A DNA stretch of 64,000 bases from Phoma sp. XZ068 (Eukaryota > Ascomycota > Dothideomycetes > Pleosporales > Didymellaceae): the NCBI GenBank assembly GCA_004835665.1, contig RBKR01000020.1, positions 806,001 to 870,000 of the forward strand, written 5' to 3'. The position numbers were made by a program, and so were the translations under genes. Position 1 is the first letter of the stretch, and each line of letters starts with the position of its first letter. Shown in pieces: positions 55,805 to 64,000 of this stretch. Under the pieces are notes generated by a model. It was not told the origin of the DNA. It did no database searches and saw only the letters and a program-made list of their open reading frames with translations.

Positions 55805-56263
55805 GGTCGATTGAATGAAAGTGAGCTATTTCTCTCGTCATTGGCTGACTGTTCATTTTCTTCAACCGTCATTGTGATAATTCACACATTTGGCGATGGC
55901 CGGTGGCCTGATACCCAGGAGCTCGAAGACCCTGGAGGTGCCCTTTTCGGGCGTCAGCAGCCATCACGAGTGGGGCTTTATTGAGGTGGTCCTAAATGAT
56001 TCGATGAGCTTTGGGCAAGGGTACCGCGATCGGGCTGCAAGAGCTGCCAACACTGTGTTTGATCTGCCTTGTGTATGTTAACAGTGTACTGGAGGACCTG
56101 AAATGCGACCAGACACCGGTGTAAAGGCTGTGTAAAGTCGCCCTCAGTCGATTAACATGATGGTTGCGCATGCACACGGAAAGTGACCGGTAGGCATGAT
56201 ACACTAAACCCTTTTTGGAATACAGGCATGACGTAGCGAGCCGGAACCTGGAAGCAGTCACGA

Positions 56264-56271
56264 GAAGGTTC
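56264..56271 (+). promoter_or_regulatory. Heat-shock element (GAAGGTTC)
   Basis: GAAnnTTC, two inverted HSF units, 267 bases before the Hsp104 start codon. A second pair lies 80 bases downstream. Confidence 0.55.
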
Positions 56272-56348
56272 GGTGGATCTGCGGAAGGCACCACTACGTT
56301 CGAGACAAGGCAGGAATACTCGCGATGCGGCTGGCTTTCACCAGGCAT

Positions 56349-56356
56349 TTCGCGAA
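56349..56356 (+). promoter_or_regulatory. Heat-shock element (TTCGCGAA)
   Basis: TTCnnGAA inverted HSF units, 16 bases upstream of the TATA box. The position in front of the Hsp104 gene fits regulation by heat-shock factor. Confidence 0.6.
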
Positions 56357-56371
56357 ACAGGGCCTGTAAGG

Positions 56372-56377
56372 TATATA
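56372..56377 (+). promoter_or_regulatory. TATA box of the Hsp104 gene
   Basis: TATATA, 161 bases upstream of the ATG, 16 bases downstream of a heat-shock element. Confidence 0.55.
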
Positions 56378-56537
56378 GCAATCGAGTACCTCCGAGTTCT
56401 TTGCTTCCCCCAGATCTTACGACACAACCCAACCAACACACAACGCTTGTATACCTGCATACAGGTTCACACCCCACGATACGCATTGGCTTTCACGCCA
56501 CACTGCTACACACACAAGGCTATAGTCACACATCATA

Positions 56538-59297
56538 ATGACTTCATTCGACGCCTACACCGACCGCGCCGCTAAGGCTCTGGCAGACAGCTTCGAGCTG
56601 GCCAAGGGCTATGCGCACTCGCAACTCACACCTCTACATCTTGCTGTCTCGCTGATAGATCCGCCCAAGGACCTGGCGAACCAGGTTGACGTCCCCCCGC
56701 CACCGCTATTCAGGCAGGTCCTCGAACGCGCAAACGGCGATGCACAGCTCTTCGAGCGGGCCCTCAAGAAGGCCCTGGTACGGTTACCGAGCCAGGACCC
56801 TCCGCCAGAGCGCACATCGCCGTCACCCAAGATGGCAGAGGTCCTCCGCAACGCGGAAGACCTCAGCCGAACGCAGAAGGACAGCTTCATTGCCGTCGAC
56901 CACCTCATCCAGTCACTCTGCAAAGACGCCCAAATACTACGATGTCTCGCCGACGCAAATGTACCGAACGCGAAGCAAATCGACAACGCCATCCAGGCGC
57001 TGCGAGGCACCAAGCGCGTCGACTCTAAGACGGCTGATGCTGAGGAGGACAACGAGAACCTGAAGAAGTTTACCATCGACATGACTGCAATGGCCCGGGA
57101 AGGAAAGATCGACCCAGTCATCGGCCGCGAGGAGGAGATTCGACGAGTCATCCGCATTCTGTCACGACGAACAAAGAACAACCCCGTCCTGATTGGAGAT
57201 CCTGGTGTCGGTAAGACAACGGTCGTTGAGGGTCTTGCCCGCCGAATCGTCGATGCGGATGTCCCTGCCAACCTGGCGGCCTGTAAGCTGCTCTCTCTCG
57301 ACGTCGGTGCTCTTGTTGCTGGCAGCAAGTACCGCGGAGAGTTTGAAGAGCGCATGAAGGGTGTCCTGAAAGAGATTGAGGATTCCAAGGAAATGATAGT
57401 ATTGTTTGTGGACGAAATCCATCTGCTCATGGGCGCGGGTTCTTCCGGCGAGGGTGGCATGGACGCGGCCAACTTGCTCAAGCCCATGCTTGCCCGTGGA
57501 CAGCTGCACTGTATTGGTGCAACTACACTCAACGAATACCGAAAGTACATCGAGAAGGATCAGGCCTTCGAGCGTCGTTTCCAGCAGGTCCTGGTTAAAG
57601 AACCCTCGATTCCCGAGACCATATCGATCCTCCGTGGTCTGAAGGAGAAGTACGAGACCCATCATGGTGTCACCATTATGGACGGCGCCATTGTCGCTGC
57701 CGCCACTCTCGCTGCTCGGTACCTCACACAACGTCGTCTTCCCGATTCAGCAGTCGATCTTGTTGACGAGGCTGCTGCAGCTGTTCGGGTCACCCGAGAG
57801 TCGCAACCCGAAGCCCTCGACAATCTTGAGCGTCGCCACCGTCAATTACAGATCGAAATCCACGCTCTCGCTCGTGAGAAGGACGAGGCTTCGATCCAGC
57901 GTCTCAAGGATGCACGTGCGGAAGCGGCCAACATCGAGGAGGACCTCAAGCCTCTTCGCGACATGTACGAACGTGAGAAGGGCCGCAGCCGAGAGATCCA
58001 GGACCAGAAAGTCAAGCTCGATGGGCTCAAGAACAAGTTGGCAGAGGCAGAGCGTATGCGCGATATCCAGACTGCTTCAGACTTGAAGTACTACGCCATT
58101 CCGGATGTCGAGGCTCGCATTGCAGAGCTCGAGAAACAGAAGGCTCAGGCAGACGCTGAGATGTGGTCTCACCAGGCTGGCGATGGCCAGTCTCTTCTCA
58201 GCGACTCTGTCGGACCTGACCAGATCAACGAGATCGTTGCCCGCTGGACTGGTATCCCCGTCACTCGACTGAAGACAACTGAGAAGGAGAAGCTGCTCAA
58301 CATGGAGCGTCACCTCAACGCCACCGTCGTTGGTCAGAAGGAGGCCGTTGTTGCCGTTTCCAACGCTATTCGACTTCAGCGTTCCGGCCTCGCCAACCCC
58401 AACCAGCCACCCAGCTTCCTCTTCTGCGGTCCATCCGGTACCGGTAAGACATTGCTTACCAAGGCCCTGGCTGAGTTCCTCTTCGACGACCCCAAGGCTA
58501 TGATCCGATTCGATATGTCTGAGTACCAAGAACGACACTCGCTCAGCCGTATGATCGGTGCGCCTCCGGGCTACGTCGGTCACGATGCTGGTGGTCAGCT
58601 CACAGAGTCTCTCCGTCGCAAGCCCTTCTCCATTCTTCTCTTCGATGAAGTCGAGAAGGCCGCCAAGGAAGTTCTTACAGTGCTCTTGCAGCTCATGGAC
58701 GACGGTCGTATCACCGACGGACAGGGTCGCATTGTCGACGCAAAGAACTGTATTGTCGTCATGACATCCAACTTGGGTGCTGAGTATCTTGCCCGCCCCA
58801 ACGCTCCAGACGGCAAGATCGACCCCACGACCAAGGAGATGGTCATGGGTGCTCTGCGCAACTGGTTCCTCCCCGAGTTCTTGAACCGTATCTCCAGCAT
58901 CGTCATCTTCAACCGTCTCACAAAGAAGGAGATTCGCAAGATCGTCGATGTACGACTCGGTGAGATCCAGAAGCGACTCGCTGCCAATGGGCGGAATGTT
59001 CGTATCGACATGTCACCGGAAGTCCGCGATTACCTGGGCTCTGCTGGATACTCGCCTGCTTACGGTGCTCGACCACTTGCTCGTCTCATCGAGAAGGAGG
59101 TCCTCAACCGTCTTGCCGTGCTCATCCTGCGCGGTGCTGTCAAAGATGGAGAGGTCGCACGCGTGGAGTTGGACGACGGACACATTATCGTCCTGCCTAA
59201 CCACACTGACAGCGAAGACGACTCTGAGATGTACGATGAGTCAGATGCAGTAGCCGAGTTGGAAGATGAGGAGGGTGGCATGGATCTCTACGACTAA
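56538..59297 (+). CDS. HSP104: Hsp104 disaggregase (ClpB-type AAA+ chaperone)
   Basis: An intronless gene of 919 residues. Clp-N domain at 1-160 (two repeats); NBD1 with Walker A GDPGVGKT at 220-227, Walker B VLFVDEIH near 288 and arginine finger in AFERRFQQ; a coiled-coil M domain about 400-540 (many Glu/Arg/Lys/Leu); NBD2 with Walker A GPSGTGKT at 631-638, pore loop GYVGHD and sensor-2 GARPLARLIE. The C-terminus is acidic and ends DEEGGMDLYD. Length and absence of a targeting peptide mark the cytosolic/nuclear Hsp104 rather than mitochondrial Hsp78. The protein solubilises aggregates with Hsp70/40 and supports thermotolerance and prion propagation in yeast. Lack of introns, unlike every neighbour, fits a heat-shock gene that must be expressed when splicing is impaired. 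Confidence 0.98.
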   Translation: MTSFDAYTDRAAKALADSFELAKGYAHSQLTPLHLAVSLIDPPKDLANQVDVPPPPLFRQVLERANGDAQLFERALKKALVRLPSQDPPPERTSPSPKMAEVLRNAEDLSRTQKDSFIAVDHLIQSLCKDAQILRCLADANVPNAKQIDNAIQALRGTKRVDSKTADAEEDNENLKKFTIDMTAMAREGKIDPVIGREEEIRRVIRILSRRTKNNPVLIGDPGVGKTTVVEGLARRIVDADVPANLAACKLLSLDVGALVAGSKYRGEFEERMKGVLKEIEDSKEMIVLFVDEIHLLMGAGSSGEGGMDAANLLKPMLARGQLHCIGATTLNEYRKYIEKDQAFERRFQQVLVKEPSIPETISILRGLKEKYETHHGVTIMDGAIVAAATLAARYLTQRRLPDSAVDLVDEAAAAVRVTRESQPEALDNLERRHRQLQIEIHALAREKDEASIQRLKDARAEAANIEEDLKPLRDMYEREKGRSREIQDQKVKLDGLKNKLAEAERMRDIQTASDLKYYAIPDVEARIAELEKQKAQADAEMWSHQAGDGQSLLSDSVGPDQINEIVARWTGIPVTRLKTTEKEKLLNMERHLNATVVGQKEAVVAVSNAIRLQRSGLANPNQPPSFLFCGPSGTGKTLLTKALAEFLFDDPKAMIRFDMSEYQERHSLSRMIGAPPGYVGHDAGGQLTESLRRKPFSILLFDEVEKAAKEVLTVLLQLMDDGRITDGQGRIVDAKNCIVVMTSNLGAEYLARPNAPDGKIDPTTKEMVMGALRNWFLPEFLNRISSIVIFNRLTKKEIRKIVDVRLGEIQKRLAANGRNVRIDMSPEVRDYLGSAGYSPAYGARPLARLIEKEVLNRLAVLILRGAVKDGEVARVELDDGHIIVLPNHTDSEDDSEMYDESDAVAELEDEEGGMDLYD

Positions 59298-59809
59298 ACT
59301 GGAGATGAATAGAGGAAGATATTTTGGAGTTGATTGATAAGCATCGGTGTTAAGGCGTTTTGAGATTGGGATGCATGGGATAGCCATGCATTAATTCATT
59401 TACGAGATACGATTGATGAGTATCTAAAAGGGTAGTCGAGACATTGACCGAATTGGTCTTTGTACGTAAATAATTGGATATTAAAAAGAAATTTCCATAT
59501 TTTTCAAACAATCATAATTCTCTGTTTATGAAACACCTTCCATTTTCTCAATTGATATTATTGTACTGCGGTCTTTCCGAAGTTTGCCTTACATATGGCT
59601 TATGTCTTTTGACTTCCTATGACTTGTCTGCGCAGCCGACCATGTCAGGAAGTGTTCTGGAATACAGATGCCACTTGGTCCGACGTGCGATAGCAATCTT
59701 AGTTTTTGTTGTTTCCATAACATTCAACCGTATGCGCTTGATACCGGCGCGTACCATACTTGGCCCCAGAACGCTATCGATCTGCCCTCGACTTACTAGA
59801 CTGCTAGCC
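59298..59809. other. Convergent 3' region
   Basis: 512 bases between the stop codons of Hsp104 and the AT-hook gene; AT-rich near 59480-59560. Nothing recognised. Confidence 0.5.
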
Positions 59810-61241
59810 TTATTCAGACTCGCCCTCTGCGTCAAGGTCTCCAAAATCGATGATTCCATCTCCGTCATCTCCAGTATCGAACCGTACACGCTTTGCATCA
59901 CCCTGCTCGCCATCACCACCTCTCCTAGCTCCATATAAACCCATCTCTTCGTCGTCATAATCTTCTTCTTCTTCTGGATCGTCATAGCCATAGCCATACT
60001 CGTGTGGTCCGGTGTCATTCTTTTGAAGCCACGCCAACTCGCGATAACACGGCACTCCATGCTTGACATGCTCGTGATACCTGCACCACGCACCCTCGTA
60101 CTTCTCCTCGATCATCAGTGTTAGTTTCCTTCCCACCATACGTACGGCGGTGCACATGACATCGTAGAACAGCTCTTTTGGCCATGCGTCAGGTTGCTTG
60201 ATGAACTCGTGCTCTAACTTCCTTCCGCAGAGTGCAATGGCATCCGCCCACAGCAATCTCGCGCCGCACAGCGCGCTAGTATGCATGTAAAGGTCACGCA
60301 GACGCTCTGGGCTGAACTCAGTGGTATCGGCGGCCAACTTTGGATCCAGCACGTCCAGATCATACTCGGTTACATACTCCTTGAACCCCTTCTTCTTTTC
60401 TAGGAACTTCCTCTCTAGCGCCGCGTTCTTCCTCCACATGTGGTCGCGCGCATCTTTGCTCTTGTGGCTGCGCTTGTTCTCTTTCTGAAGAGCTCGAATC
60501 CACGTATCAGCGATAAGGTCGCAGAAGTGCCAATTTTGGATCTCGTAGCAGTGGATGTAAAGCTCAGTGAGGAAGGGGGCGGTGTAGGGCTCAACTACGC
60601 CAGGTCTGCCGGCAGCAAACATGTTAGGTAGGTCGACATGTATCTTGGGCGAAGAGTAAAGCGCATGGAGTAAGTCCGAGATGTCTTGGGAGCGTGGGCC
60701 GACGTAGCGAGGTGGTGGTGTTTTGGGGCCTTCGATCGTAGCGGGAGAATCGTACCGCACGGGTGTACGTAGGCTGTAGATCTGAGCTACAGGGTTCAGT
60801 AATTTTCGAGCTGCCAAAATGTTGACGGATAGAATACGTACGCGATGGGCTGACTATGAGTACACCGTCATCAGCTTCCGTCTTGGCTATGGTAGCAGAC
60901 GATGCAATAAACTTGTCCATCTCACTTCCATAGACCATGTCAGAGGCGTACGGCTCAGTCCTCGTCCTCGCACCGCGCCTTGTGGCGTGTCCTTCAGTGT
61001 TCAGGATCACATGGTCCCCTGCGGCTTCATTCTCTGTAGCATCATCTGAAGTTGGGGCGCTAAGAGGAAATTGGAGCGCAGAGATAGGCGGCAATGCGCC
61101 CTTACTAGCACTCGGCTTGAATTTTAGCTTGATCTTAATGCCTGAAGTTGGCGCTGGGAGGGCTGGCTGCGTGCTTTGTGGCCGTCCGGGCTTGCGACCA
61201 GGTTTCTTAGACGCAACGACCTTCTGCTTGTTGCGTGCCAT
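59810..61241 (-). CDS. Orphan nuclear-type protein with AT-hook-like N-terminus
   Basis: Exons 61241..60842 and 60786..59810 give 458 residues. The intron is 55 bases (GTACGT, ACTGAAC, TGTAG); an earlier CAG acceptor would give a 31-base intron and I reject it. The N-terminus has a basic AT-hook-like core (KKPGRKPGRPQS) and a run of Lys in KIKLKFKPSASKG, suggesting DNA binding. From about residue 165 to 390 is a helical region (YIHCYEIQNWHFCDLIADTW, RDLYMHTSALCGARLLWADA, MVGRKLTLMIEEKYEG) that looks folded. The C-terminus is very acidic (DDPEEEEDYDDEE, DDGDGIIDFGDLDAEGESE). I do not recognise a named family. A chromatin-associated role is inferred only from the AT-hook and acidic tail. Confidence 0.82.
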
Positions 61242-61813
61242 TGTGATGATGTGGATGGAAGACGTGTGTTGCTATGACTTGATTTGCAAGTTTCTAGTTC
61301 GAGTAGACGTTATGGCGCAGGATTTGATCTGTTCGAGCGCCTGCTAGGAGCCAAGGACCAGTTTCGTCTGCGGTGAAGGTGAATGGCACAGCCAGGCTGC
61401 GCCTATTAGCCCCACAACAGAACAGCTAACAAAAAGTCGGCACAACCCAAGGTGAAAGCCGCTTTTGTATATGCTCAGGCGATATTGGAAGGTCTAACTA
61501 TTGTTTCGATAAACATGATCCATTAGTTCCGATATTGCTGGTGGGCGGTAGAACGTGCAGTAACATGATACTTTTTCGGTATGCAACCGTGACGTCGACA
61601 CAAAACTGATCGAGGATACGGAAGAGAAGGAGTGGGGAAGGAGAATACAGTCACCAACATGAGCATATGGGTAGTCGCGTACGTGGCACATGGTAACGCA
61701 AGAAGGAACAACGAGAGTCCTTCCTAGTAAAATTATAACAGAGCAATCTGGTCTCTGAGCAGGCAACGACTCGCCTTGCCCTGTTTGCGTGCGTCAATAT
61801 CCTACACGGATTG
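61242..61813. other. Intergenic between orphan start and P450 stop
   Basis: Promoter of the AT-hook gene and 3' end of the P450. No gene recognised. Confidence 0.5.
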
Positions 61814-63689
61814 CTAACGGATTCTCCTTTCCTTCAGCAGGAGCGGTAGTGGATGGATATGCAGTGTAAAGCAGTCTGCCTGGTCTTCAATGTAGCGCTC
61901 ACACTCCGTCTCTGTTCCTGGCGCGAAAGACAGCTCGAACTTTCTGATGACCATTGCAATAACCATTCGCAACTGCATCATGGCCAAGGGTTTCCCTGCA
62001 CAGTTGTAGGCGCCATAAGAGAACGGAACAAACGCCTCTTTACGAAGGATCAATTCGGGATTGGAGGTCCAGCGCTCAGGCATGAACTCGTTTGGCCGGA
62101 CGAATGCACGGGGATCTACACAAAGTCAGCTTACGCGTAGAGTCTGGTGAAATGTGGCCAAACCTCGATGGAGTGCGTAAGTAGGAGTTGAGACCACCAT
62201 ATCCCCAGGAACATAGCGACCAGCGATAGTTGCACCTTCTGGTGGTGTCACACGCTGGAGGCCGCCAGGTACGGGTGGGTAGAGCCGGAGTGTCTCGTTG
62301 ATGATACTCAACAAGAAAGGCTTGCTTGACAGATGTCCGTCATCAATCATGTTCTCATGAACCGGCAGATCTGAAATCTCGTCGTAGAACTTCTTTTGAT
62401 AATCTGGATGTTGACACAGGAGATAGCAGACGTTCGACACGGTGATTGCGTTGGTGTCAGCGCCCGCTATGATAGCCAGCTGAGCCTCGTGAACGCCATC
62501 AACGTCAAATGTGTCAGACTGCGATAGATAGGTGTAAAGGTCGGGCGAGATGTCTTTCATCTTCTGGAGTCAGTTATGCCTCTAGGAAAAAGTACTAACA
62601 GACCTGCTCTCTATTCTCCAAAGCACCTAAATACCACCGCCACTTACGAGAAGATCTCTCACGTACCTCCTTTCTCTTATTCACGGCACTAGAATACCAC
62701 CGTATCCAAAATAAAATGCGCGACGCAACCGTAGGTATGCTTTTGATCAGGTGGAGTACCCACATGTTCAGTATGACAAAGCCGACGCTTTTTTGGTATG
62801 CAAGGAATTCTCCGATAATTGGATTGCGCTCCCCTGTCGTCAGTGTGTTGAAAGAATCGCCGAAGGTTAGATCCGACACAACATCGAAGAAAAGGTCCAT
62901 GAACAGTTTGCTGACGTCGACAGGTGCGCCAAGTGCGGCCTCATTGGAAATTCTGCTCATAAGTATTTTGTAGTGCTTCATTATGCGTGGGGAGTATTCT
63001 TGTAATGCTAATGGATACGGTCAGCAATGTTCAGCTGCTAACGACATGTTCGAAGTTACTTACCTTTGGTCTGGAATGCTTTATCCCAGTACCGGCGCAG
63101 GTGTTTATGCTGGTAGGGGTCTCGAGTGAACTGCAAGCTGTGTGCTGGATGAATCTGGTCGTAGAACTCCCCTTTGCGGATCCTGTTCTTCGGTCCATGT
63201 ATGTCGTTGATGGCATCTGGGTGACATATCGATAGCTCTCTCGGGCCTACGAGTTTATCAGTTATTGGTAAACCGCTGGTGGCTCAAAATCTTACGGATG
63301 CGCACGAAGTCGCCATAATGATCGTGAATCTTTCGCATCTTGACGTAAAATCTCAGATTTGGCCATTGCTCTCGGAAAACCCAGAATGAGGATACACGTG
63401 CACCAAGAGGGCCAGGGAAGGATCTCAAAGGATGAACCAGAAGGCGATAGGTGATTAGAGAAGTAGAGACGCCGCTAATAACAGCGAGACTGGCCTTGCA
63501 GGTTCTGATAATACACTCTACGATGGAATTATTCGTGCTGAGTAGGAGGCCTACGAAGACCGCCGTACACAGCAAGATATGGGCTAATACGATCCTAGGC
63601 GAATATCGATCCCATTCACCCCTCGAAAATAGCAGGGCATGTAGAAGAACGCCGCCAAGGAAAGCAATTGCTTGCATGTCGATCGCCAT
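61814..63689 (-). CDS. Cytochrome P450 monooxygenase
   Basis: Exons 63689..63296, 63246..63064, 63007..62667, 62563..62164 and 62115..61814 encode 539 residues. Three hydrophobic N-terminal segments (residues about 6-95) precede the hinge HPLRSFPGPLGA, so it is ER-anchored. The I-helix reads IIAGADTNAITV (AGxDT), the K-helix NETLRLYPPV (ExxR), and the heme loop FSYGAYNCAGKP with axial Cys478. The family is a fungal P450; the CYP number cannot be told. The third intron, 103 bases from GTACGT, is preferred over a shorter alternative (GTCTGT donor) that would add 21 poorly conserved residues. It has no obvious biosynthetic partners in this window. A TATA box lies 82 bases upstream. Confidence 0.92.
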
Positions 63690-64000
63690 CTGGAGATCCG
63701 TTGGTTCGGTGCAGGTGAAAATTTAATGGAGAAGATAATCTGTGGATGCCTTGGATCATTAGTCGCGAGATATATACAGGCTTGCATATCCTCGCACAGA
63801 GTCACGCCGTTCAGCTCTTCTTGGCCTTGAAATCAGGCATCGCTTTTCGAGCCCTTTGTATTCGTGTCTCGCGTCTCGCGCTCAGAGTGGTTTAGCGCCT
63901 GGCGCGGCGTGTTACCTTGGAGGCGGAGCTATGCAGAAAGGCTTTTTGGTGAAGCAGAGACTAAAGTGAACACTCTCAATATATGGAGCGCGGAATGATA
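63690..64000. other. P450 promoter region, right edge
   Basis: Upstream sequence of the P450; contains the TATA box given separately. Nothing else recognised. Confidence 0.5.
63771..63776 (-). promoter_or_regulatory. TATA box of the P450 gene
   Basis: TATATA on the minus strand, 82 bases upstream of the start codon at 63689. Confidence 0.5.

Larger units (their letters stand above)
55805..56537. other. Upstream region of the Hsp104 gene
   Basis: Symporter 3' end, then the Hsp104 promoter with heat-shock elements and a TATA box (separate entries). No gene recognised; minus frame 56486..55992 is a shadow. Confidence 0.6.

Noticed and set aside
56609..57550. 313-codon minus-strand frame opposite Hsp104
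   Set aside because: Antisense shadow of the Clp-N/NBD1 region.
60787..60841. 31-base intron in the AT-hook gene (first CAG acceptor)
   Set aside because: Below the workable intron size; the TGTAG acceptor gives a normal 55-base intron in the same frame.

Overview
This window is nuclear DNA of a filamentous ascomycete, most likely a Dothideomycete of the Pleosporales type. That placement is an inference from protein style and was not tested by any search. The evidence is compact genes with many 46-67 base spliceosomal introns (GTRNGT donors, CTRAC branch points), fungal families (DUF3176, Bni4-like, PhoD-like, GFA, CHRD) and intron-containing tRNA genes. I support 22 protein-coding genes, one broken gene and two tRNAs.

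Region by region: 1-5 kb holds the 3' end of a DUF3176 membrane protein, a phytanoyl-CoA dioxygenase-like enzyme, and a 5'-truncated, frameshifted remnant of a TPR/zinc protein like the C-terminal half of fungal NLR-type receptors. 5.5-6.1 kb has tRNA-Gly(GCC) and a probable tRNA-Arg(UCG), both with introns. 6-10.6 kb has no recognisable gene. 10.7-12.9 kb encodes a Bni4-like protein phosphatase-1/septin adaptor, followed by 4.3 kb without a gene. 17-32 kb is a housekeeping block: uS13 (RPS18), an orphan nuclear-looking protein, SBDS/Sdo1, carboxypeptidase Y, a zinc-ribbon orphan, a four-helix membrane protein, an intracellular LysM protein and uS8 (RPS22). 33-37 kb encodes an ankyrin-PH-FFAT-ORD oxysterol-binding protein.

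37.8-56 kb is more accessory: a secreted CHRD protein, a PhoD-like phosphatase, a TetX-like FAD monooxygenase, a GFA-family enzyme, an epoxide hydrolase, an APC amino-acid/GABA permease, a D-2-hydroxyacid dehydrogenase and a fungal member of the sodium:neurotransmitter symporter family. The permease and dehydrogenase are divergent and share a 1-kb promoter region; the symporter follows, so these three may form a small uptake-and-metabolism neighbourhood. 56.5-64 kb carries Hsp104 with heat-shock elements and a TATA box, an AT-hook orphan, and a five-exon cytochrome P450.

I did not find a clearly novel multi-gene system. The most interesting items are the decayed NLR-like remnant next to the tRNA pair, the intracellular LysM/zinc/UBA-like protein, the transporter-dehydrogenase neighbourhood, several conserved-looking orphan proteins, and unusual splicing (4-nt and 8-nt coding first exons, a GC-AG intron, AAG acceptors). 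All exon joins were worked out by eye from splice signals, reading frame and family similarity.
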